A DNA stretch of 64,000 bases from Acheta domesticus. Lineage: Eukaryota > Arthropoda > Insecta > Orthoptera > Gryllidae. The stretch is taken from positions 118,670,678-118,734,677 of the forward strand of contig JAHLJT010009436.1 in NCBI GenBank assembly GCA_031308135.1. The letters run 5' to 3'. The notes beneath the pieces were generated by a model. That model had not been told where the DNA came from. It searched no databases and saw only the letters and a list, made by a program, of their open reading frames with translations. Positions 29,643 through 55,609 of this stretch are shown piece after piece (within the stretch, counting starts at the first letter, position 1; the number at the start of each line of letters is the position of its first letter). Position numbers and translations under genes: made by a program.

Positions 29643-29729
29643 CGCGACTATGCTGTGGAGAGGGGGGAATATCTCTCTCTCTCACTGAGATTAGAAAAGT
29701 GATGGAGAGTGGAGGGGTGGGGTGAGAGG

Positions 29730-29760
29730 ACACAATATAAGACGCTGTGTGTCAAGAGCG
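29730..29760 (+). promoter_or_regulatory. TATAAG box and inverted 13-mer
   Basis: TATAAG at 29736-29741 is followed by GACGCTGTGTGTC, the exact reverse complement of the 13-mer after the TATAAG box at 28478. It lies about 60 bases before the ATG at 29800. Confidence 0.55.
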
Positions 29761-29799
29761 GATGCATCAGTACATTGGCACACACAGCCTGAACGAGAC

Positions 29800-30477
29800 A
29801 TGTGCGACAACGTCCATTACGCGGAAGAGGAGGAGGAGGGAGAGGTATGCGACCATGCGCCGGCCGATGGAGAAGAAGACAACTGTGGAGACAGCAGCGT
29901 TCTTGAGAACGTGCAACAACGACGAGGCGATGCTTCTTGCACCGTGGCGTATGTGGACGCACGCTTCCGTCAAGTATTGCAAGCGTGCGAGGATGTGCGG
30001 GCCGATCTAGAGACGTTGATTGCCAATCAGTCAAAGTGTCTACGCCAATGGGAATACGCTGGACCCTTCAACTCTGACCTTTTTCGCATTTCGAACGTCG
30101 GTCAACCTGCTGAGGCACGTGACGCTACAACCAAATCGTACGTCGATCGACGTGTGGATGAGATTCAAAAACAAGTTGAAAAAATTCCAAAACTACGTAT
30201 CAGCAAACTCGGCAACCTCAACGTGCAGAAGTCGCGCATCGTCAACGTAGCGATGCCCACCCACAAAGACGATGCGGCCTCAAAACGCTACGTCGACGAG
30301 ACCATGCTGCTGCAACGCGATTTCATCAATCGCAACACCCTTCGACGCACCGGGGAAAACGGCGAAGACTACCACTTTCAGGGTAAACGACTCACCAACG
30401 TCGCCGACCCCGTCCACGAAGACGATGCTGTCAATCTCAAAACACTACGGCGCCTTCTTCTTCCCGGCAATAATTAG
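29800..30477 (+). CDS. Second fibre-like protein with tail-fibre modules
   Basis: I place the start at the ATG at 29800 (MCDNVHYAEEEEEGEVCDHA), because a TATA box lies about 60 bases upstream; the frame opens earlier only from a GTG at 29722. The protein has 225 residues. After an acidic N-terminus come a coiled coil and three modules: 'FRISNVGQPAEARDATTKSY', 'SRIVNVAMPTHKDDAASKRY' and 'GKRLTNVADPVHEDDAVNLK'. These are the same type as in the left-arm fibre-like protein (21967-23235). It has no long heptad tail and may be a short fibre or an accessory spike. The function is inferred from the modules. Confidence 0.75.
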   Translation: MCDNVHYAEEEEEGEVCDHAPADGEEDNCGDSSVLENVQQRRGDASCTVAYVDARFRQVLQACEDVRADLETLIANQSKCLRQWEYAGPFNSDLFRISNVGQPAEARDATTKSYVDRRVDEIQKQVEKIPKLRISKLGNLNVQKSRIVNVAMPTHKDDAASKRYVDETMLLQRDFINRNTLRRTGENGEDYHFQGKRLTNVADPVHEDDAVNLKTLRRLLLPGNN

Positions 30478-30495
30478 CAGTGATGGAAAAAAAAA

Positions 30496-30618
30496 CCGCA
30501 CTTCCTGCTACTCTTCCGGCCCCCTCGTGTCACGTCCAGTGTAGCGGAAACCGCACTTCCTGCCACTCTTCCGGCCCCCTCGTGTCACGCCCAGTGCAGC
30601 GGAAACCGCACTTCCTGT
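30496..30618. repeat. 55-bp tandem repeat with ETS-like sites
   Basis: Units start CCGCACTTCCTG at 30496, 30551 and 30606 (partial). Each full unit holds CACTTCCTG, CTCTTCCGGCC and TCGTGTCACG. The repeat lies upstream of the small ankyrin gene and downstream of the fibre-like gene. It probably acts as a promoter enhancer. Confidence 0.75.
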
Positions 30619-30734
30619 CAGATGAAGAAAGAGAAAAAAAGCAGCGGTCATAAGAGCACGAGGAAGCAGTAGCACAGCACACACTTCGCTCTCGATCGTC
30701 GCTCCGTTCGCACCATCTACAATCTTTCATCAGC

Positions 30735-31001
30735 ATGAACAGAGCCATTGACTTCAACGAGGGCGACGCTTTTGGTGACACGCCGCTCCATCTCGCCGCT
30801 CGGAAGGGACACTATCGTACCGTGGTGCTCCTTCTCACCTCTGGTTTGGACGTGGACGTTTTCGTTAGGAACCATGATGGGCTGACTGCAGAAGAAGTGA
30901 CGCGAGATGAACACATCAAATTGCTGCTGGCAACCGTCAGACAAATTAGACAAGGACGTGAGGACATCCGAGAGGGCATCCGGCAACGCAGACCAAGATA
31001 A
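30735..31001 (+). CDS. Small ankyrin-repeat protein
   Basis: The 88 residues contain two ankyrin repeats: 'FGDTPLHLAARKGHYRTVVL' and 'NHDGLTAEEVTRDEHIKLLL', with a helical basic C-terminus (GREDIREGIRQRRPR). ANK proteins of this size in viruses bind host signalling proteins, for example as I-kappa-B mimics; for this copy that is only a possibility. An AATAAA lies at 31052. It is the last gene before the terminal region. Confidence 0.75.
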   Translation: MNRAIDFNEGDAFGDTPLHLAARKGHYRTVVLLLTSGLDVDVFVRNHDGLTAEEVTRDEHIKLLLATVRQIRQGREDIREGIRQRRPR

Positions 31002-31051
31002 AAAAGATTTTGTAAAAAATTATTGTAACATTCGATATCAAAAAAAATAAC

Positions 31052-31057
31052 AATAAA
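31052..31057 (+). terminator. Polyadenylation signal
   Basis: AATAAA lies 50 bases after the small ankyrin gene. It probably serves the whole right-arm 3' end. Confidence 0.6.
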
Positions 31058-31216
31058 TGTCTTGTTGACCTGCAATTGTCTCTCGTCTTCTCATTCACCC
31101 TACGTCACCGCCAGGCAGGGCCTCCTCCTCCTCCTCCATCCCACTCCTCCTCCCCCCTAGTCGTCCAGTCTATTTTTTATTTTTTTATTTCAGGGGTTGG
31201 TAGACAGGCTGGGCAC

Positions 31217-31540
31217 GCCCGGCGTGACGTCACAAGGACGCGGCCTTCCCCCCGACCTTGTGACGTCACAAGGCCGCGCGGCCTATTTTTTTTTATTCCG
31301 GGGGGTGGCGCACGGGCAGCGCACGCCACGGCGGCGGCGCTGCGTGACGTCACAAGGACGCGGCCTCCCACGCGACCTTGTGACGTCACAAGGACGCGGC
31401 CTTCACCGGATGTCAACAAACCACAACCGGATGTTGACGCCGGATGTCAACAAACCACAACCGGATGTTGTGATGCAGAACCGGCATGTCAACAAACCGC
31501 CGCCATATTTGTTGTGATGCAGAACCGGCCATTCTCCCCT
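31217..31540. promoter_or_regulatory. GC-rich terminal control region with CRE/ATF and ETS-like sites
   Basis: TGACGTCA occurs exactly at 31225, 31261, 31345 and 31381. The second and fourth are the centre of the perfect 18-bp palindrome CCTTGTGACGTCACAAGG. The pair is duplicated at a 120-bp period. It is followed by CCGGATGTCAACAAACCAC (31406 and 31439) and further CCGGATGT/CCGG words (31428, 31461, 31481, 31525). No gene is supported here. It probably belongs to the right terminal repeat region, and its left-end counterpart would lie in the gap. Confidence 0.75.
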
Positions 31541-31560
31541 ACTTATGAGACAATATAGGG

Positions 31561-32930
31561 ATTCTGGCTGCGCCACGTGTTATATACTCTCTGATAGTGT
31601 GCGTCACGATCCACGCGACCACAACACGGGCACTTCGTTTGAAAAGTCAGAGATGATGGTGGCCGCTGTATGGAGAGCGAGAAGTGTTGAGAAATATTTG
31701 GAAAGTGGCAAGTGACAAATTTTCACGGAGACCAGCCAAAAATAACAAGGTGTAACTGATATAAAAGGTGCAGTATTAAAAAAAAACGCTTATCTGTTTA
31801 TGTTTCAGTGACTTGTATCTGATAATACTGGCATTTAAAACTCCCGTTAATATTATGACTCAAATTGATGCCTGAAGCTCACTGGCTGAAGTTGAATACG
31901 ATGCGCAAGAGTGCACTTATCTCTTTCCACCATGGAAATTCCAAGTTTGGTATTAATCGCGCAACTTTTCTTGACTGATGGCTTGGAGAAAAACGGATAG
32001 AGTAGGGTATTAGTTACGAAATCGGCCACTAGATTTTATGAAGCAATGCCAATCTCTGGAACATCAGTCATGCCTTCACAACTTTCTCAATAATTTGCGT
32101 TCTAGGTTTTCGAGGAGTTCGAGGTCTCCTGTGATGGATCGGGATTTGCTTTGGCCATTTCTTTAGATTTTGTTTAGAAAACTACGACCAGAAGTTCTCG
32201 GTTTCAACAGTAAATTAATTTTATTACACGTCAATGAAAATGTGTTAGGAATGTTGTCATCAGTGCTCGCTGCAAGCTTTTGCCTTCAACTGTTTGTTGC
32301 TCAATGGAGGGAGAAGCAAGGTCATCGGTCGAGAAAAGTTGCGCGGGTTATACATAATCGATGTAACACCTATAAGATTTGGAGTTCATATATCGTGATT
32401 GCATCTGTATTTAAATATTGGTTAAATTTTTTTTCCAATCACATTTTGGCGCAAATTTCAAATTTTTAAACTGATAAAAATAGTTTTAATTATTTTTCAC
32501 TATCGTCTACAATGTTAAAAAATCTGAAGAAAAAAATGTTGTAGAATTATGAGACGCATTCTAGGGGGAAAACTGAGACAGAACTCCAAAGTTATTACGT
32601 CGAAAATCAATTTCAAAAATGCATTTATTTTTTTCTATTTGAATTAGGCGCCAAAATTGGTTCACAAAATACCTTCGAATTCATCTATTTTTCTGTCTGT
32701 AATTTTTCAGCCTGATACATGCAATAGAGACTGAGAAAAAATAAAACATGAAAAATATGTTTCTCATTCTATCTCTGTAACAGATTGCCCAAGGAGGCTG
32801 ATTTTTTGGGAATCTACATTTTTTTTATTCTCTTTCATGTGAAGATCATGATTATAAATTGGGTTTGGGGGCACTTTTTACTCCTTTATTCAGCCATAAC
32901 CTTTCATGCGAGGGGCTCTCAATAATTAAA
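31561..32930. other. Right flank, AT-rich, no gene seen
   Basis: Composition shifts to AT-rich host-like sequence between about 31560 and 31720. A 99-codon frame at 32170-32469 has no recognised features. Confidence 0.4.
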
Positions 32931-32939
32931 GATAATTTG

Positions 32940-34250
32940 GTCTGGAGAAATAAACGTTTATTTTTACAAAACAGGACTTTTCCTACTTTTTAACATATTC
33001 CTCTCCAACATTTATGCACTTGTTTCAACACGTTACCAGCTTTTTTTTTATAACTGATGAAAAGAACTATCTTGTTGATCCAACCAATTTCCCACATATT
33101 TTGTCAACCTCATTATCCTGGAACTTCTTCTCACGTAATGCCTCTTTCAGTGGACCAAACAAATGGAAATAAGATGGTGCTAATTGGGGCTGTAAGGGGG
33201 ATGAAGCAGTTCCTCCCAACCTTTTTTTGTCGAGTTTCACGGGCCTGTTGAGCAGTGTGTGTGGACGCGTGTTGTTTTGCTGGAGAATCACACCTCTCTT
33301 CCAAGATCCATTACTTTTCTCTCTAATGACTGGCTTCACCTTGTTCAAAAGATTATCTAAGCTGTATTGACTATTTATTATACGTTGTTTTGTGTGATAA
33401 TTAGACATCGGATGTTTAGGCACTAAAAAATTGCCTTTTAGGTGCCTAAAAAGGCACTGAAATTGTCAAGAATAAAGAGAAAAGAGGCACTGTCATAAAT
33501 TACATTCACAATAAAATTAAAAATTATTTGTAAAACTCCATATATTTTACACCTCTTCTACATTTTATTCTTAATAGTTTCCATTGCAATATATTACCAG
33601 TAACTTTTCAAGGATTGCAATTTCAAATCTGCAACTATTGGGAGACAAAATCAGTTTGAATACAGAAAAGAATTTCTTTACATTCAACTGAAACTTTCTG
33701 GAAATTTACATTTATTTCCACACAAAAGGTGCCATTTTCTCAGAACGTGGCTAGTATTTATGAAATAGGGAAATGGAGAAGAATATGTTGGTATACTTTC
33801 AGGAATTCTCTCATTTCAAAATACAAATACATGAATTGAAGGTTTCGTAATGAATGGTCAGGTCGGACCATGGCCGATTTCTTAGCATTGCATATAAAAA
33901 TGATACATAAAAAGGCAAAAACATGCAATAATTCTAAAGAAAAGGCATTTATGCTAAAATAAGCAAAAAATAAGCATTATAAAACTTCGTCATCTGTTTT
34001 CATTTGTCATGAATCATACATGTATATTATCAGCCTTTAAATAAGTTCGCTAGAAAAAAAAAAGGCATTTTCCTAAACATCCGATGTCTAGAGATAATCT
34101 AAAACACACGCACAAACAGGGTCCCCAAACACATTCCACACAACATTTCCTGGTGATACGGGCAGAACGACTGACTGAACAGTGACTGAACCTTGACTAC
34201 TTTTGAACTGTTCTACTCGCTTGCAAAAATTCACTATTTTTTCAACTTTC
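32940..34250 (-). mobile_element. Mariner transposase remnant, split by a nested element
   Basis: The minus strand (33423-33067) reads 'VILQQNNTRPHTLLNRPVKL' and 'PSYFHLFGPLKEALREKKFQ', the catalytic and C-terminal blocks of mariner transposase. The preceding part (VWNVFGDPVCACVLDYL) continues beyond the insertion at 33402-34090. It is dead because of the insertion, frame changes and a truncated N-terminus. Confidence 0.75.
33402..34090. mobile_element. 689-bp non-autonomous TIR element inside mariner
   Basis: The 19-bp perfect terminal inverted repeats read TAGACATCGGATGTTTAGG (33402-33420 and 34072-34090). Flanking 8-bp duplications GTGATAAT and GAGATAAT match at 7 of 8 positions, as expected for a hAT-type insertion. 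The inside is AT-rich and non-coding, with GCCTTTTAGGTGCC-like words near the ends. Confidence 0.8.
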
Positions 34251-34499
34251 ACCATACAATTTAGTCATTTTTAAGAATATATTAGCTGGCTTTTCACCTT
34301 CAGCAAGTTCAAAATGAATCTCAGAACGTTGTTCAACCAATGTGGAATTTTCAAGTGGACTCGCCTTGGTTCAACTTAATTTTGAGATTGTGAACACACT
34401 GCTGATCCTCCAGATGGTCAGAGTTCATCCCAGTGATGCCAAATTTAAGTCCTAAAATTACCAAACTTGTCCTACCTACTTTTTTCTCCGGACCAATTT

Positions 34500-34815
34500 G
34501 TCTCTAATTATTGAATGACCTACGTATTTCCAGTAACGCTTAAATACCTTGTTCTTAAAAACAGCTCCAAATATTGCAACGAAATTTCCTTTACAAGATG
34601 AGGGTTTACTCTTCTACAATATTCTTGAAATAATTCTTTGGTTCTACCATTCGGAAATCCAAAAATTGAGAAACTTTTTAAAATATGTACTTTGGGCAGT
34701 GATAGATGGCAGCTTGCAAGAGTATGTGGCAAGTCTAAAAAAACTAGCCCAGACCAAAGAAATTAGAAACTAATTAGTACAAGAAAGTCTGTGCCATTCT
34801 GTAACACTTCTAGTT
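34500..34815 (+). repeat. R1 repeat, copy 2 (fragment)
   Basis: AGATGGCAGCTTGCAAGAGT, ATGTGGCAAG and GTGCCATTCTGTAACAC match the right ends of R1 copies at 51570-51694 and 60060-60180. Confidence 0.7.
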
Positions 34816-35364
34816 TGTGTTTATCTTACATGAAGAATCAACCTTTTGAAAAATAACAATACACTAACACTTCTTAGATTTCTCAATGTATAATCTAATA
34901 TTAAAGTAATAATAAAAATGTATTTTGAAAATTCATACTGTTCATGTGTAAGCATTCAAGACTAATGCATATTCTGTTGGCTATTGCATACTTCCTCATT
35001 TTAATGATTGTCAAAAGCTGTGAACTTTAAACCTATACTTAAGTTGGTGAAGATTGAAATTTTAAATTGGCACTATTCTTTTATCCCATTGAGAAGTTTT
35101 AGCATTGCAAAAGTTTCAGTTAAGGGTGTTTTGCCCCATCCAATCTCTAGATACATTGAAAAATTATTATAGATTTCTAACAATTTTTTATTCACAGAAG
35201 CATATCATTTATGAACATTAAAATAAATTCTTCAATACAATAATGAAGTATTTTTTGGGAAAAAAGCTTTCATTTCCGCAATTTGAAACAAATCTTACAA
35301 TAGTACAAGTTTTTAAAATCATTTTGAATCATGTTCATTAATGTAGCAGCAGGATTTCTTGACC

Positions 35365-51700
<16,336 letters not shown>

Positions 51701-51719
51701 TATTCATGCGGTACTCGTT

Positions 51720-51950
51720 TAGGGTTTGTCCAGTTCCCTATCACACTGCTGTCCTTCATCTGTTCTTCGTGTGACATGTAAGCATCAGTTTAATCAGTGC
51801 TCCTGTTTAAAATATACGTTTTGGAAATAAATTCTTTGTTTCACACTCTTGTTTGTGAAAATTGTAATATCAAGAAGGAGACATTCTATTACAATGAAAA
51901 TTATACCACAGATTAAGAATATCACTATATACAAATGATTATAATTACAG
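51720..51950. other. Spacer, no feature seen
   Basis: AT-rich sequence between R1 copy 3 and the Tc1-like element, with no gene. Confidence 0.4.
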
Positions 51951-51984
51951 AACTGTAGATCTATCTGCATTTTGACCTTGTGAA

Positions 51985-53230
51985 TTTAGTACAGGGCCAT
52001 CAGAGCCTCTAGTCGTCGTGGCATGGATTCAGAGCGCCTGGATATGCTGCTGGGGAACACACGGTGGGGTACACACTTTGTGGTACGCGGTTCTATGCGT
52101 GACCACAAAGCATCGACAGTGGCCGCAAGATGACCAGAACAAACAAGTTATCGACCGATCATATCCCCGACACGTTCGATGGGTGATATGTCAGGCAAAT
52201 GTGAGGCACACGGAAGCAGTGGCACCCATCGTTCTTCGCAGAAAGCTTGTACATTCCTCGCCACATTATGTCGGTCATTGTCCTGCTGAAATGTGGAGCT
52301 GTTTCTTTGAGAGACAATATCTCGGGATCTAAAACCCCCATAATGCAGCGGTTGCTGTTCAGATTGCCCTCAACTCGTATGAGGCGAGATCGCTCATTGT
52401 AGCCAATGGCGCCTCAAATCATCACACTTGGCGTTTGTTCGCTATTGCCCGGAACAATGCAGACTGGCAGATTGCGACGGTAGCGTCGAACACGTACGCG
52501 GCCATCGCTGTACCACAAATTGAAGCTAGACTCGTCCGAAAACACCACATTTTGCCACTCAGCACACGAGGGAAAACGTTTACTTGCCTATTGTTGTCTG
52601 AGGCGTCGGTAGTTTCTGGAGAAAGGAATCCGAAGCAGTGGAATACGTTCCACCAGTCCAGTCCTCGGTAGACGGCGTCGAACCGTCGACGCAGACATGA
52701 CCACACCCGTTGTAGTGCTTCAAAGTCGAGGCAATACTGTGGACGACGTCGTTCTATCTGTTACGGCCATGCGGACAATGTCGTTCAACTCGCGCTGTGA
52801 TCACATTGTGTGGTCCTGTACCCGCTCGTCTCTGTGTACGGCCCTCCTCTATCAACTGGCCCATACACGCATCATTCTTGTAGCAGCGCTCACTGTCGTT
52901 CGAGCCGCAATGTCACGGTCTGACAAATCCGCTTCCCAGAGACGATCATTCTGCCTCGTTGAAACTCACTCAGACGCTGATGGTGCGCCCTTTGTCGTCG
53001 AAGATGCGTTCTGGCACTTTCTTGCACGTTTCCACGTCGTTTGACGGCTCTACATCGACTATGTGTCTACCGATCTGAACTGTCACACAAAAGAGTGTGC
53101 TGCTAGGCCAACGTGCACACAATCTCTATGCAACTTTAAACACTCCTTATGGGTACACTATTGTACACATCGACTGATTTTTAAGTGATTCCTACCATTC
53201 CTTCTGGGTGTTGCAATTTACACAAACAGC
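51985..53230 (-). mobile_element. Tc1-like transposase remnant
   Basis: The minus strand carries, in several frames, the Tc1 catalytic blocks: a 'VVFSDESSFNLWYSDG' region near 52540, 'PSVMIWGAIGYNE' near 52420, 'DNDRHNVARNVQAF' near 52270 and the end of the DDE domain near 52180 ('HLPDISPIERVGD'-type reading). Frame changes separate the blocks, so it is dead. The upstream HTH part occupies about 52700-53050. Sequence toward 53240 (ACACAAACAGCAGTGT) may be its terminus. Confidence 0.75.
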
Positions 53231-53239
53231 AGTGTATGA

Positions 53240-54220
53240 TTATTTTCAAGAGGTAAAGGCGGGGTAATTGATAGTTTCTTGGAAAGAATGTATTAATATT
53301 TTAGAAAATAAGATTATGTCGTTCCAAATTAATACGAGAATAGTGTACTTATTAATTACTTTTCACGTCCTTGATATTATTCTCTGTAAAATAAAATGTT
53401 CAGTTTTTGTAAATTTCGTGAACGAAATTGTGGGGTTTGACTTCTCATCTACATCTATACCTATCGTCTCCTGTATTATTTCAGTAGTATACCTTTGGGT
53501 TCCGGCTCTCACACGCAACCAATCTTTATAAATGAGGGCTCTAAAGAAAGAGAATTTCACGGAGACTTGAAGAATTCCACTTTGACTTTAAAAATATGGA
53601 TGATTTCTTTTAAAAAACGCATCGAAATATTCATGTAAAATGCAACCCGCCTCACACGTCAACCTATATCGGCAAATAATTCATAAACAATGCGTTTTAG
53701 AGCCTTAAAAAGTAAAATTTTGAGGCCAAAGGCCTCAAAGAAGCGTTTTTCACATCATAATCTACAAGATGAGATATTCTCCAATCCATTCAATTAACTT
53801 TTCGGTTCCACGCTTCAATACTATCAAGGCCACCTCAATATTTCAGTCCTTCCTGCTGGAAGCAATTTTTGGGGCGACACGCTTCGAAGGCTTAGATTCG
53901 ACAATCTTTATTTACGCTTTCTGTTAACACCGTAGTTTGTGCTGTCTGACGAGGTTTATTTGCATAATCATTAATTCAAGATTTGCAATCCAGCAACAAC
54001 TAGAAGTACTATTATAGTTGCTTGATACCTATACCAATGAAGATTGTTTCTTATGCGTGTAGTGAAACAATTCAATTAACGTTTTTTCATGGTCTGTAAG
54101 TGCTGTGTACTTAATTGTGGAGAGATGTGGGTGTTCAGTGAAGAGTGAAGACTGTGTTTGTGTTTTACCTGTACCAATATTTTCGTTATCATTCGATGAA
54201 ATTTTCAAGTCAACAGGTTC
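53240..54220. other. AT-rich DNA, no gene recognised
   Basis: Frames at 53268-53560 and 54029-54226 show no domain or coding bias that I can support. Confidence 0.4.
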
Positions 54221-54224
54221 AGAC

Positions 54225-55600
54225 ACGTAGCTTTCTCAAAAGTAAAAAGCTAATATTTTTGTGACTATCACGAAAAACTAAAACCTAACTGACAAAGAAT
54301 ATTGAATAATTACTTGAAATGTCTTTAAGTGAGTGTTGGGGATTGTTCCAAGCAAATTCTCCATGATATTGAATAAATATTTATTGAAAATTTCTTTTGC
54401 ACATTAATTGCATTGTTTTTTTATTTTTATTTGTAATTGTGTTAGTACATTGCAGGTTACCTTTATAGATTTTAAACAAATAAACACGTTTCGTTAACTA
54501 CTTTCCCTCTTAGAATGAAAATAGAAGGATATGGATGATGGTGGGGGTCTAACATGCGAGAGTTCTCGCACGGGTACGCAGAGGTAGTGGGGAAAACTTG
54601 TGCTATGGCACAACACAAATAACAAACTTTCTAAAGTAGCTAAAGTAAAATAACTTGAAATAAATGGAAAACAAAAATCAAAACACGCTAGCCTACAATA
54701 CTACATGAATCAATTAAAAAAACAACTAAATTTAAAATTATAGAAAATATAGTGCAAGTCACCCGACAACTGCCAACGATCGCAGTCCAAACGCACGATT
54801 TAAATGTATCTGCGTTTGCGGTATCTGGAAGTATGTACACCAACGCGCAGCTGCAAACTCATATTGTAAATAATACACCGTTTGATATTAAACTCAAGGT
54901 GTCGGTTCGTTAAGATATTAAAAATGCAAACATCGTTTGAGCAATATTACCATGTACCGAAGTGAGCTTACTAATGCCTACTAAATTGTTTATAATGCTA
55001 ACAAATGGTATTTAGTACTCAAAGATGAAAACATTATTTTGATTATTTTTTGTCCCGGAATTTCTTTTCTTGAGGTACGTAAGGATGCAGAAAATAATTC
55101 AATACTTTTTAGTATACAAATAATTTTTCAATTTTCTCACCCCAGCAAGCTGGTATCCCGACTCTCCAAAACCCACTCGGTTCTTCATAACAAATCAAGG
55201 AAAGTTAAATAATATTGCAATGAATAGGTATGTTCTTGCCCGATCCGGTATTTTCGCACTACTTTACTTTGCTTTCTCAAGAGTAAAAAACTTTTCTATT
55301 ATTTGACTATCCAGGAAAGCGAAAAGCTAACTCTCAAGGAGGATTGAAACATGTCTTCAAATGTTGTTTTTAAAGAAGTATGAATTGTTCTAAGAACATC
55401 TCTCAATAATGTTGAATAAACTTTAATTGAAAATTTTTTTCAAACATCAATTGCATTGTTATTTTGTTTGATTTTCTTAAGTACATTAGTAGTTCTTCTT
55501 CTTTATGGAAAGGAGAGACAAATGGATAGGGAAAGGGTGGGATTTAACATGCGAGAGTTCTCGCACGGGTACGCTAGTACTAATATATAAAGACAGAAGT
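54225..55600. repeat. Direct duplication of about 350 bp, copies 1.04 kb apart
   Basis: Copies at about 54225-54580 and 55265-55580 share 'GCTTTCTCAANAGTAAAAA', an ATTGAATAAA-then-ATTGAAAATTT segment, CATTAATTGCATTG-like words and the strongly conserved end AACATGCGAGAGTTCTCGCA followed by CGGGTACGC. The core GCGAGAGTTCTCGC is a palindromic hairpin. The unit is a non-coding repeat of unknown class. Confidence 0.65.
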
Positions 55601-55609
55601 GCGTTGACT

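Larger units (their letters stand above)
8079..31560. mobile_element. Endogenous Polinton/Maverick-class, adintovirus-like element
   Basis: A single block carries the diagnostic set for this class: protein-primed DNA polymerase B, retrovirus-type integrase with chromodomain, adenain-like cysteine protease, FtsK/HerA-type packaging ATPase, double-jelly-roll major capsid protein and penton-like minor capsid protein. It also has a phospholipase A2-domain protein and fibre-like proteins. Such elements can integrate through their integrase and may form virions; the virion capacity is known for the wider group and not shown here. The block is richer in CpG and G+C than the flanks. About 23.5 kb are visible. 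The left terminus is in the gap, and the right edge is placed at 31560 with about 150 bp uncertainty. No terminal inverted repeat or 6-bp target duplication can be checked, because the left end is missing. Several genes carry frame changes (see individual entries). Confidence 0.93.

Noticed and set aside
31076..31558. 160-codon frame at the right end
   Set aside because: It is made of low-complexity GC-rich tandem repeats with CRE sites, with similar frames on both strands. It is better explained as control DNA.
51740..53250. Perfect terminal repeats for the Tc1-like element
   Set aside because: CACTGCTGT occurs near both ends, but the match is too short and its position does not fit a complete element.
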